Source of the DNA: an uncultured Mailhella sp.
GTDB taxonomy: Bacteria; Desulfobacterota; Desulfovibrionia; Desulfovibrionales; Desulfovibrionaceae
Assembly: GCA_910578585.1 (NCBI GenBank)
Contig: CAJTRG010000004.1
Location: forward strand, 62,001-126,000
Direction: 5' to 3'
Length of the DNA: 64,000 nucleotides
Part shown: positions 40,391 through 48,836 of the stretch, one piece after another
Position numbering within the stretch: position 1 is the first letter of the stretch
Layout of the letters: each line of letters begins with the position of its first letter
Made by a program: the position numbers and the translations under genes
Notes under the pieces: generated by a model
Told to the model about the DNA's origin: nothing
The model's input: only the letters and a program-made list of their open reading frames with translations
The model's database searches: none

Positions 40391-41854
40391 TTATTTATCG
40401 TTAAAGCCCATTTCAGCTAAAAGGTCGTCTGCAAGATCCTGAGGCAGGGCATGTCCTTCTTCCTGTTTTGGTTCAGGTTTGCCAAGAAATTCTTCAACCA
40501 TGTCCGCTGCTTCTGCATGGGCAGTTTCAGCATGCGTTTCAGGCGCGTCAGGCAGTTCGTCAATAACTTTGACCGGTTCAGGATTATCAAAAAGACTGTC
40601 AATATCAGCCTGAGCGGGCTTTTGTGCTGTTTGTGATGCCGGATTGTCGAAAAGATCATCAATATCTGCTTGGGCCGGAGCAGCCTGCTGTTTTGGTGCC
40701 TGCACTGGTTCCGGCGCTTGCGGAGCAGGCATTTCTTCCTGTATTTCCAGCGCAAGATCCAATTGGGCTTGCTCTTCTGCCTGCAAGTCTTGAGGAATAA
40801 CTTGTTCTGTATTGCTTTGCACCTGTTCAAAAGCAATATCTGCCATATTTTCAGCCATGGAAATTTCATCTTGAGCAGGCATTTCTTCCTGAACATTAGC
40901 CTGTTCCGGCATGATGCTTTGCAAAGGAATTTCTGTGATTGGCTCTGGATTTTGTTCCATGGAATGGCGAATAACAGGATTATTTTGCATTTCATGGTTG
41001 AGGCTGTCTTTGAGCTGCTGTTCTAAAAGTTCCTCATCATGATTTTTCGGCAAAATAAGATTGTCTAAAATTTCCTGCACAAATTTTTGGCGTTCATTAT
41101 GGGAATTTTTGATAAAAACATTATCGCTTTCCAGTTCAAGGCTGCCCGGTTCAAGCTCCTTGCTGGATTCCATACTCCATGCCTTTTCCCGTGAATTTTC
41201 AAGAACTTGGGTAATAAGTTCAGCATCAGCAGGATTGACGCGAACAATAAAATTTTTCTTATCTATGAGCTTTTGCACACATTCATCAAGTAATTGCTTT
41301 AAAATGGCTTCTTTTTCAGTACTTGCCACCCAGCCTGTGCCCACTTCAATGGCATCGAGAGTTAATTGCTTTAAATCTTCCTTCCAGACATCATAAAATT
41401 TACCCAGCTGTTCATGGATGGAGAGCAAAACCACAGCCGTGCTTTCGCCCAGTGCCTGTTGGTTTTGAGCAAGAATTTGGTTTAAATCATTTTGTGCTTT
41501 TTGCACTGCTTCGTTATATACATCTTGATAGCGCTGTTCAGCATTACCTAAAACACCTTGCGCTTTTTGCTCGATTTCCTGTGCCTGTCTGGTTGCCTGA
41601 CTGGTGATTTCCTGGGCATGCAGTTCTGCTTCGTGAATAATTTCATCGCTTCTGCGTTTTGCCTGCAGGAGAAGACCACGTACTTTTTCCGTGGCACGGG
41701 TTTTTACGCTTTCCAAATACTCATTTTCAGCTTCTTCGCTCCATTTGACGTCCTTCTTTTGATTGAGAAAAGCATCAACAGAGGTTTCCCTGTGGGCAAG
41801 AGGCCCCATAAAAATAGTATTATGTATTTTTTGTTCAGGATTAGACAAAAACAT
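40391..41854 (-). CDS. fliH: Flagellar assembly protein FliH with long acidic C-terminal tail
   Basis: FliH binds FliI and controls its ATPase activity. ATG 41854, behind GGAGGTG, is chosen; it overlaps the end of fliG by 14 bases. The N-terminal half (residues about 40-260) is the FliH domain, with a long Ala/Gln/Glu-rich coiled region (ELHAQEITSQATRQAQEIEQ). A further 220 residues are acidic, Pro/Gln/Ala-rich and probably disordered. Near residues 395 and 418 this tail repeats a motif, QADIDDLFDNP and QADIDSLFDNP. E. coli FliH has only 235 residues, so the protein is about twice normal length. Confidence 0.88.
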   Translation of the reverse strand: MFLSNPEQKIHNTIFMGPLAHRETSVDAFLNQKKDVKWSEEAENEYLESVKTRATEKVRGLLLQAKRRSDEIIHEAELHAQEITSQATRQAQEIEQKAQGVLGNAEQRYQDVYNEAVQKAQNDLNQILAQNQQALGESTAVVLLSIHEQLGKFYDVWKEDLKQLTLDAIEVGTGWVASTEKEAILKQLLDECVQKLIDKKNFIVRVNPADAELITQVLENSREKAWSMESSKELEPGSLELESDNVFIKNSHNERQKFVQEILDNLILPKNHDEELLEQQLKDSLNHEMQNNPVIRHSMEQNPEPITEIPLQSIMPEQANVQEEMPAQDEISMAENMADIAFEQVQSNTEQVIPQDLQAEEQAQLDLALEIQEEMPAPQAPEPVQAPKQQAAPAQADIDDLFDNPASQTAQKPAQADIDSLFDNPEPVKVIDELPDAPETHAETAHAEAADMVEEFLGKPEPKQEEGHALPQDLADDLLAEMGFNDK

Positions 41855-42839
41855 CACCTCCACCACCACGAGCAACAATAATCTTGCCTTGGGCTTCAAG
41901 GTTACGAACAGTTTTTACAATACTTTGCTGGGCTGCTTCAACATCAGAAAGCTTGGTTGGCCCCATATATTCCATTTCTTCCTTGAGCATGGAGGCTGCA
42001 CGTTCAGACATGTTGCGGAAGAACAGATCTTTCATTTCGTCAGAAGCACCGCGAAGTGAGAGGGTAAGGTCTTCGTTGTTGATTTCCTTGAGGATTTCAC
42101 GAATACCCTTATCGTCAATATACTTGCAGTCTTCAAAGACGAACATAAGGTTACGGATATCTTCAGCCATTTGTGCAGAAGTTTCTTCGATTTCAGAAAG
42201 AACTTCTTCTTCAGTGGCACGGTCAACCTGGTTAAGAATTTCAGCAACAGACTGGGTACCGCCCACCTTCTTGCCTTCCTTGCTGCCCATGGCAATAAGT
42301 TGGCTTTGCAGAACGCGGTCAACTTCCATAATCATTTCCTCAGAAACGGATTCGAGGCGAGCCAAACGGATAAGAATTTCCGGACGAACGCCAGGAGGAA
42401 GCATAAGCAAAAGACTTGAAGCCTGATCCGGTTTCAAGTGACCCAAAATAAGGGCAAGGGTTTGCGGGTGTTCGTTGCGTAAAAGTTGGGCAAGAAGTTT
42501 TGGATTTGCGCGGTCAAGTTCCTGGAACGGAATAGGCCCTGTTTCAAGATTGAGAGAGTCAGCAACATATTTTGCTGTTTCAGAATCTAAATTGCTGGCA
42601 AGGACTTGTTTCAATGTTTCTTGTCCGCCGGAAACAATATCCAGTCCGTCGACAAGCGCCATGTGGAATTCACGTAAAATTGCTTCAACTTCTTCTTTTG
42701 AAACAGAATCAAGTTCCATAATGGCACGAGAAATACTGGTAATTTCCTGGCGTGTCATTCTATTAAATACGTCAGAGGCAAATTTATCCCCTAATGCAAG
42801 TAAAATAACGGCTATTTTCTGTGTTCCTGTAAAATCCAT
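41841..42839 (-). CDS. fliG: Flagellar motor switch protein FliG
   Basis: FliG of the C-ring converts stator force into rotation. The 332-residue protein shows the N-terminal domain (TGTQKIAVILLALGDKFAS), the middle EHPQTLALILGHLKPDQAS with the EHPQ motif, and the C-terminal torque region with charged residues (RGASDEMKDLFFRNMSERA). Length matches the family (331 in E. coli). It is first in fliG-fliH-fliI; fliF, usually upstream, is absent. Confidence 0.96.
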   Translation of the reverse strand: MDFTGTQKIAVILLALGDKFASDVFNRMTRQEITSISRAIMELDSVSKEEVEAILREFHMALVDGLDIVSGGQETLKQVLASNLDSETAKYVADSLNLETGPIPFQELDRANPKLLAQLLRNEHPQTLALILGHLKPDQASSLLLMLPPGVRPEILIRLARLESVSEEMIMEVDRVLQSQLIAMGSKEGKKVGGTQSVAEILNQVDRATEEEVLSEIEETSAQMAEDIRNLMFVFEDCKYIDDKGIREILKEINNEDLTLSLRGASDEMKDLFFRNMSERAASMLKEEMEYMGPTKLSDVEAAQQSIVKTVRNLEAQGKIIVARGGGGDVFV

Positions 42840-42892
42840 GTATCTTCCCTTAATTTGTCAAATGAATGACAGATTTCATGCAATAGATTTTT

Positions 42893-42910
42893 ATGCAAAA
42901 AACTTGCCAA
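42893..42910 (-). promoter_or_regulatory. Sigma-54 (RpoN) promoter for fliGHI
   Basis: On the minus strand, TTGGCAAG-TTTT-TTGCA fits the sigma-54 consensus (YTGGCACG-N4-TTGCW) with one change, and has the exact GG-N10-GC spacing. The expected start site is about 40 bases ahead of the fliG ATG. Sigma-54 control of middle flagellar genes is common in proteobacteria. Confidence 0.75.
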
Positions 42911-42919
42911 AATGCATAC

Positions 42920-43555
42920 TTAGCCCTTTATCAGCAAAGGAATGCCACACGAAAAGATGACAACAGCCTCACACGCTTCGGCAAGGATTTGATTTGTTTT
43001 TCCTTGTATATCCCTGAAAAGTCTCGCACTTTTATAGAGCGGAACAATCCCCATTCCCACTTCATTGCTGACAAAAACAAGAGGTTTTTTGCTCTTTTGG
43101 ATTGTATCAGCAAGTGCTTCAACTTTTTTGAGAATATTTTCTTCATTTTCTTCTAAACAGAGTAGATTGGAAAGCCAAAGACTTATGCAGTCTACTAAAA
43201 TAATACTGGAATTTCTCTCTTCAGCCATGTTAATGGCAGAAACAATGTCGAAAGGTTCTTCCAGGGTAAACCATGCTTTATCGCGCTGCTTTTGATGCTT
43301 TAGGATTCTTGCAAGGATTTCCTGATCTTGTATTTTGTCTTGATTATCGGCAGCTTGACCATTTTCAATATCTTTTTGTGCTTGCGTAAAATTTTTTTGC
43401 ATGGTGGCAATAAAAGCTCTTTCTCCCTGAAACTGGTTGGCATACATCAAGGCAAAGTCGCTTTTGCCGCTTCTTGTGCCGCCAACGCATAAAAGACTAT
43501 GGGGCTTGAGACTCAAAAGGTCAAGGCGTTTATCAAGAACAAGACAATTACTCAT
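42920..43555 (-). CDS. cobU: Adenosylcobinamide kinase/adenosylcobinamide-phosphate guanylyltransferase
   Basis: CobU phosphorylates adenosylcobinamide and attaches GMP in cobalamin nucleotide-loop assembly. The protein has the P-loop VGGTRSGKSDFA near the N-terminus, a VDCISLWLSNLL Walker B-like segment and VSNEVGMGIVPLYKSARLFR, all typical of CobU/CobP. ATG 43555 gives about 211 residues; a GTG at 43567 is an alternative. Its start overlaps the end of the upstream unknown gene by 8 bases. No other cobalamin genes are present in the window. Confidence 0.92.
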   Translation of the reverse strand: MSNCLVLDKRLDLLSLKPHSLLCVGGTRSGKSDFALMYANQFQGERAFIATMQKNFTQAQKDIENGQAADNQDKIQDQEILARILKHQKQRDKAWFTLEEPFDIVSAINMAEERNSSIILVDCISLWLSNLLCLEENEENILKKVEALADTIQKSKKPLVFVSNEVGMGIVPLYKSARLFRDIQGKTNQILAEACEAVVIFSCGIPLLIKG

Positions 43556-44894
43556 GGAATAACTCACTTACATCACTTGCAAAATTATCCAGAGTTCCCG
43601 CAAAAGCCGCACTTGCAGCAGGATTGTTTCGGCGGGCAAGCCAGAGCGCAAGTTCTAAACAGTTTGGCACTTTGGCAAGTGTTTCATCATAGCTTATGAG
43701 GTATTGCCGCAAATCATTTCTAACATTCTTTACCCGCGTGCGAAGCTGGGCTGAACGCACTGTGCTTTGCTTGACATTATCCTCATAGGTGCGGGCAAGA
43801 GCTTTATCGTCGCGATTTTGTTCAAAGTTGAGCAGATTTTCTGCAAAATATTTTTCTTCTTTCTTCAAGTCGTTTTCTATGGCAACTAAATTTTGAATAT
43901 TATCAGAAAGCCGCGGAACTTCTGACAATGTGCGAATTGCATTTGCATAGAGGCGGCACTCTCTGCCATAGGCATTAAACATATTTTTTTGTTCAGAAAC
44001 AGGCATATTTTTCTTTTCTGCAACAAGTTTCATGGCATTGATAAGCGCAGGAGACAAGTGCTTGTACAGCAGGGGAAGCATATTTTCATTGTAGGCATAT
44101 TCCAAAACTCCTGCACGCCCTTTGCTGTGTTCCAAACCAATGAGTCCCACGCCATAGCGCTGGTTGAGGCGGGGCAGGGCTGCTGCTTTTCCATGAATGT
44201 AATTATTGACAAGATAATCCGCTAAATCATGGATAAAGAAAAGTGTGACAACAGGGTCAAGGGCAGAATCGGGAATTGCAGAAGAAAGCGTTCCCTGCTT
44301 GGTAGGAAGGAGATTTTCTGTATCATAAATGCCTGTTGCCTGTTCATTGCGCAGCTCATTGAGCTTTTCAAGCTTGCTTTGGCGGTCTTTTTCCTGAGCT
44401 TCAGCAATTTCTTCATCTGTCAGCATTCTGCGTCCAGCTTCAAGAGGGGCAATATTTTCAGGTGGCTCAAGGCTGAATGTTCCTGAATTTTCTTCAGCTG
44501 CCAGCGGGGCTGATTCCTCTTTTTGAGACATATCATGTTCAGCAAGATTGTCTTCCGGATTTTGCTCAGCAGGAGAACTTTCTGCAGAAGTCATTTTTTG
44601 GTAAATTTCATTGGCTCTTTCAAATAAAGAAAGTTCTTTATTTTCGTTTTGTTTTGGGACAGTGGCGGGAGTGTTTTCTGCTTCAAAAATTTTGCCTGGA
44701 TTTTCTATATAGGTATTGATTTTTGTTTCAAGATCTTTGGAAAGGAAAGGAAGTTCTATATTTTTATCTGGGAAAAATGCAAGATAACAGCCTATAATGA
44801 TAGTTAAAATAATAATCAACGTCAGAAGAAGAGAGAAAAAAGAAAAGCCCCTTTTATGGGAAATTTCTTTTTGAGGTTCATGATTTTGGCTCAT
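43548..44894 (-). CDS. Unknown membrane-anchored protein with N-terminal helix
   Basis: I do not recognise this 448-residue protein. After a basic cytoplasmic start there is one membrane helix (SFFSLLLTLIIILTIIIGCY, about residues 18-37). Residues about 60-170 are acidic and low-complexity; the C-terminal 270 residues are a folded, helical domain (for example DYLVNNYIHGKAAALPRLNQ). The topology suggests an inner-membrane-anchored periplasmic domain. Its stop overlaps the cobU start, so the two are probably co-transcribed. The 231-base gap to manC on the other strand is very AT-rich and must hold both divergent promoters; I could not pick them with confidence. Confidence 0.72.
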   Translation of the reverse strand: MSQNHEPQKEISHKRGFSFFSLLLTLIIILTIIIGCYLAFFPDKNIELPFLSKDLETKINTYIENPGKIFEAENTPATVPKQNENKELSLFERANEIYQKMTSAESSPAEQNPEDNLAEHDMSQKEESAPLAAEENSGTFSLEPPENIAPLEAGRRMLTDEEIAEAQEKDRQSKLEKLNELRNEQATGIYDTENLLPTKQGTLSSAIPDSALDPVVTLFFIHDLADYLVNNYIHGKAAALPRLNQRYGVGLIGLEHSKGRAGVLEYAYNENMLPLLYKHLSPALINAMKLVAEKKNMPVSEQKNMFNAYGRECRLYANAIRTLSEVPRLSDNIQNLVAIENDLKKEEKYFAENLLNFEQNRDDKALARTYEDNVKQSTVRSAQLRTRVKNVRNDLRQYLISYDETLAKVPNCLELALWLARRNNPAASAAFAGTLDNFASDVSELFHE

Positions 44895-45125
44895 AAATTC
44901 TCCAAAATTTTATAGTATATTGCTTAGTTATCATATATTTTGCCTACTGTGAAGTCTTATTTTAAAAGGAAAAAATTTTTTTAGGATAATTTTTTTTTAT
45001 AAATTTTATTCAGTGATAAGGACTCTTTTATATTGCTTGCTATTGCTTTTAATCTTTGGTAATCTGTTCGAATATGTTTGTTTTAGAATAAAGAAAGCAT
45101 ATACGGTATAGAGATAAAAATAATC

Positions 45126-46538
45126 ATGGATAAATTTTTAACAACTGTTGTATTATGCGGCGGAAGCGGTACAAGATTATGGCCCCTTAGCCGCGAACTT
45201 ATGCCTAAACAATTTATAGAATTTTTTGCAGAAAATTCTTTATTTCAAAAGACAATACAGCGTAATAATCCCTTTTCAAAAGAAACAATAATTATTTCCA
45301 ATAAAGATCATTATTATCTTATTAAAGACCAACTGGCAAAAAAAAGTAATCTTTTAGATTCAATATATATATATATATTAGAACCTATGCCAAGAAATAC
45401 GGCGGCGGCGCTGGCTTATGCATGTTTGGCGGTTGAACCGGAAACGATTTTACTGGTTACTCCCAGTGACCATTTAATTAAGAATGAAACTGTCTATTTT
45501 GAGGCAGTAAAACAGGCAAAAAATATTGCAGAACAAGGATATTTAGTTACATTTGGGATAAAGCCTGTACGCCCTGAAACCGGCTATGGCTATATTGAAG
45601 TTGCAGAGGATTTGCATGTACAGACTTTTCATGAAAAACCCAGTCTTGAAACTGCTAAGACGTTTATTAAAAATGAAAATATTTATTGGAATGCAGGAAT
45701 TTTTTGTTTTAAGGCGGGAACAATGCTGGAAGAGCTTAAAAAATATGCTCCAGAGGTCTATGAAACAGCAAAGATAGCTTTTAATGCCTGTACAAAAAAG
45801 GATGAAAATATTTATCAGCTGCCAGAGGAAGAGACAAAGCAAATTCCGGAAATCAGTATTGACTATGCTGTGTTTGAAAAATCTCACAAAGTAAAATGTA
45901 TTCCAGCAGCGTTTGCCTGGTCTGATTTAGGCAGTTTTGAAGCTTTGTATACAGAATATACAGAAAAATTTGATGCAGATAATACTATAGCTTCTCGGGC
46001 AAATTATGTGAATATTAATTCAAAAGGGAATTTTATTTATCTTTCTCCAGAGCAAAAGAAAATGATTGCAACAATAGATATTGATAATTTGATCATTGCA
46101 GATACTGGAGACGCGCTTCTTGTGGCGCCTTTGAAATCTTCACAAAAAGTAAAAGATGTGGTTGCAAAAGTTAAACAAAATTCTTCTTTGCACAGAGAGC
46201 ATAATATTGTTCATAGACCCTGGGGAACATATACGATTTTAGAAAATAATGATGGCTATAAAATAAAGAAAATTATTGTCGAGCCCGGAAAGCGTTTATC
46301 TTTGCAAAAGCATTTTCATCGAAATGAACATTGGATTGTTTTAAGTGGTACAGCAACAGTGCAAATTGAAAATAACGTAAAATTAGTTCATCCCAATGAG
46401 TCCATTTATATAAAAATGGGAGAACTGCATAGATTGAGTAATGAAGGAATTATTCCTGTTGTTATTATAGAAGCTCAAGTTGGGGAATACACAGGAGAAG
46501 ATGATATCGTGCGTTTTGATGATGATTATATACGATAA
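45126..46538 (+). CDS. manC: Mannose-1-phosphate guanylyltransferase/mannose-6-phosphate isomerase
   Basis: This bifunctional type II enzyme makes GDP-mannose. The 470-residue protein has the nucleotidyltransferase signature GGSGTRLWPLSRELMPKQF, LEPMPRNTAAAL, FHEKPS and WNAGIF, and a C-terminal cupin isomerase domain (VHRPWGTYTILEN...QKHFHRNEHW). A seven-unit AT dinucleotide repeat (45363-45376) codes for IYIYI just before LEP. It opens manC-gmd-fcl-fucosyltransferase, so its product feeds GDP-fucose synthesis. The start is well placed 5 bases after ATAATC, without a strong ribosome site. Confidence 0.95.
   Translation: MDKFLTTVVLCGGSGTRLWPLSRELMPKQFIEFFAENSLFQKTIQRNNPFSKETIIISNKDHYYLIKDQLAKKSNLLDSIYIYILEPMPRNTAAALAYACLAVEPETILLVTPSDHLIKNETVYFEAVKQAKNIAEQGYLVTFGIKPVRPETGYGYIEVAEDLHVQTFHEKPSLETAKTFIKNENIYWNAGIFCFKAGTMLEELKKYAPEVYETAKIAFNACTKKDENIYQLPEEETKQIPEISIDYAVFEKSHKVKCIPAAFAWSDLGSFEALYTEYTEKFDADNTIASRANYVNINSKGNFIYLSPEQKKMIATIDIDNLIIADTGDALLVAPLKSSQKVKDVVAKVKQNSSLHREHNIVHRPWGTYTILENNDGYKIKKIIVEPGKRLSLQKHFHRNEHWIVLSGTATVQIENNVKLVHPNESIYIKMGELHRLSNEGIIPVVIIEAQVGEYTGEDDIVRFDDDYIR
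45363..45376 (+). repeat. AT dinucleotide repeat (seven units) inside manC
   Basis: An uninterrupted (AT)7 run lies in the coding frame of manC. Gain or loss of one unit (2 bases) would shift the frame at about residue 80 and abolish the enzyme. Confidence 0.9.
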
Positions 46539-46550
46539 TGAGAGGAAAAT

Positions 46551-47675
46551 ATGGAAAAACAAAAAGTTGCTTTAATTACCGGGGTAACAGGGCAAGATGG
46601 TGCATACCTTGCTGAATTTTTACTCAATAAAGGATATATTGTCCATGGAATAAAACGCCGTGCTTCTTCTTTTAATACGGATAGAATTGACCATTTATTG
46701 GTGGATAGACATGAAGAAGATATAAAATTCTTTCTGCATTACGGTGATATGACTGATTCTATGAATATAACAAAAATTATTCAAGAAACACAGCCAGATG
46801 AAATTTATAATTTAGCAGCAATGAGCCATGTACACGTATCCTTTGCTACTCCTGAATATGTGGCCAATGCTGACGGCACGGGCACGCTGCGGCTGCTTGA
46901 GGCTGTACGTTTTTTAGGTTTGGCGGAAAAAACTAAAATTTATCAGGCATCAACGTCTGAATTGTTTGGGAAAGTGCAGGAAACTCCGCAAAAAGAAACA
47001 ACGCCGTTTTATCCCAGAAGTCCTTATGCGGTGGCAAAACTCTATGCCTACTGGATTACAAAAAACTACCGCGAAGCCTATAATATGTTTGCCTGCAACG
47101 GTATTTTGTTCAACCATGAAAGTCCCATTCGCGGTGAAACATTTGTAACACGAAAAATTACTTTGGCTGTTTCTAAAATTGCTACAGGTTTACAGGATAA
47201 GCTGTATTTAGGTAACCTTGACGCAAAGAGGGACTGGGGACACGCAAAAGATTATGTCAAAATGATGTGGATGATTTTGCAGGCACCAAAGCCGGATGAT
47301 TGGGTTATTGCAACAGGACAGACAAATTCCGTGCGAGATTTTTTAACGTTGGCATTCCGATATGTGGGGATTGAACTTGAATTCAGAGGCAAAGGCGTTG
47401 ACGAAAAAGGCTATATTGCTTCCTGCTCTAATCCAAAATATCAGGTTCCCCTTGGAAAAGAAGTTGTGTGCGTAGACCCGACGTATTTCAGACCAACAGA
47501 AGTAGATTTTCTTCTTGGCGACCCCAGTAAAGCAGAACGGGAACTTGGCTGGAAACGGGAATATAACTTGAAAGACCTTGTTGATGACATGATGAAAAGT
47601 GATTTAAAAATAGTGCAGAAACAAAGATACCTCAAAGATGGCGGTTTTGTGATAAAGAGTTATTTTGGGGAATAA
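46551..47675 (+). CDS. gmd: GDP-mannose 4,6-dehydratase
   Basis: Gmd converts GDP-mannose to GDP-4-keto-6-deoxymannose. The 374-residue short-chain dehydrogenase has GVTGQDGAYLAEFLLNKGY (NADP-binding loop), the catalytic Ser/Thr in STSELFG, and YxxxK in SPYAVAKLYAYW. NHESPIRGETFVTRKI and RDWGHAKDYVKMMW are family signatures. Length fits (373 in E. coli). It lies 12 bases after manC behind a good AGAGGAA site. Confidence 0.97.
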   Translation: MEKQKVALITGVTGQDGAYLAEFLLNKGYIVHGIKRRASSFNTDRIDHLLVDRHEEDIKFFLHYGDMTDSMNITKIIQETQPDEIYNLAAMSHVHVSFATPEYVANADGTGTLRLLEAVRFLGLAEKTKIYQASTSELFGKVQETPQKETTPFYPRSPYAVAKLYAYWITKNYREAYNMFACNGILFNHESPIRGETFVTRKITLAVSKIATGLQDKLYLGNLDAKRDWGHAKDYVKMMWMILQAPKPDDWVIATGQTNSVRDFLTLAFRYVGIELEFRGKGVDEKGYIASCSNPKYQVPLGKEVVCVDPTYFRPTEVDFLLGDPSKAERELGWKREYNLKDLVDDMMKSDLKIVQKQRYLKDGGFVIKSYFGE

Positions 47676-47690
47676 TTATTTAAATGCGAG

Positions 47691-48758
47691 ATGGACATGA
47701 TGGATAAAAATAACCGAATTTATGTTGCCGGGCATAGAGGTTTGATTGGTTCAGCAATTTTAAGACATTTGCAGGCAGAAGGATATAAAAATGTTATCAC
47801 GTGTACTTCTAAAGAACTCAATTTAACAAATCAGGCGGAAACTCTTGCTTTCTTTGAAAAGGAAAGACCTGAGTATGTGTTTTTAGCCGCGGCTAAAGTT
47901 GGCGGAATTATGGCTAATCAAACATATCCTGCTGATTTCATATATATAAACACAATGATTGCTACAAATGTTATTCATAGTTCTTATTTGACTGGGGTAA
48001 AAAAATTATTGAATTTAGGTTCCTCTTGTATTTATCCCCGTCTTGCTCCTCAACCCATGAAGGAAGAACATTTACTTACTTCTGAGCTTGAAAAAACCAA
48101 TGAAGCTTATGCTCTTGCGAAAATTGCTGCCATAAAAATGTGTCGTTATTATAATGAACAGTATGGAACAAATTTTATTTCTGTAATGCCTACGAATCAG
48201 TATGGTATTGGGGATAATTTTAATATGGAAACAGCGCATCTTCTGCCTATGGTTTTACGGCGTTTTCATTTGGCTAAACTGCTTGCTGCTGATAATTTTA
48301 ATGCGATAAGAGACGATTTACAAAAATATAAACTGGGTTGGAACATTGATGCGCAAATTAATATGAATGATACTTCTTCACTTGAATGGGCATTAAATCA
48401 GGTTGGGGCATACCGCAATAAAGTTGTTATGTGGGGTGATGGTTCTGTTTATCGCGAACTGATGAGCTCTGAAGATTTAGCTGATGCTTGTGTATATCTT
48501 ATGAAAAATAAAGAGTACAATGAGATAGGTGAATTTGTAAATATTACCAATGGTGATGATATTCAATTAAAACTGTTGTTTGAAATAGTAAAAAAAGTGG
48601 TTGGGTTTGAAGGAAAAATTGAATACGATGTCTCTAAACCTAATGGAACGCCTCGAAAAATGATGGATGCGGCAAGAATAAAATCACTTGGCTGGCAGCC
48701 TAAAATTTCTTTGGAACAGGGAATTATTGATTTTTATTTATGGTATTGTAATAATTAA
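47691..48758 (+). CDS. fcl: GDP-L-fucose synthase, long form
   Basis: Fcl (WcaG) epimerises and reduces the Gmd product to GDP-L-fucose. The protein has VAGHRGLIGSAILRHLQ (NADP-binding loop), the family motif NLGSSCIYPRLAPQPMKEE with catalytic Ser/Cys, and the YALAKIAAIKM YxxxK motif. At 355 residues it is longer than E. coli Fcl (321) because of an insertion near residues 200-240 (DDLQKYKLGWNIDAQIN), as in Bacteroides-type enzymes. Alternative in-frame ATGs lie at 47697 and 47700, closer to the GCGAGATGG site. Confidence 0.95.
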   Translation: MDMMDKNNRIYVAGHRGLIGSAILRHLQAEGYKNVITCTSKELNLTNQAETLAFFEKERPEYVFLAAAKVGGIMANQTYPADFIYINTMIATNVIHSSYLTGVKKLLNLGSSCIYPRLAPQPMKEEHLLTSELEKTNEAYALAKIAAIKMCRYYNEQYGTNFISVMPTNQYGIGDNFNMETAHLLPMVLRRFHLAKLLAADNFNAIRDDLQKYKLGWNIDAQINMNDTSSLEWALNQVGAYRNKVVMWGDGSVYRELMSSEDLADACVYLMKNKEYNEIGEFVNITNGDDIQLKLLFEIVKKVVGFEGKIEYDVSKPNGTPRKMMDAARIKSLGWQPKISLEQGIIDFYLWYCNN

Positions 48759-48836
48759 TTTTTTAAATAAAATAGTTAAATATTTTAATAGAGATGGAAG
48801 TTCAAACTTTTATTTGAAAGCTGCAGGTTTATTTTT

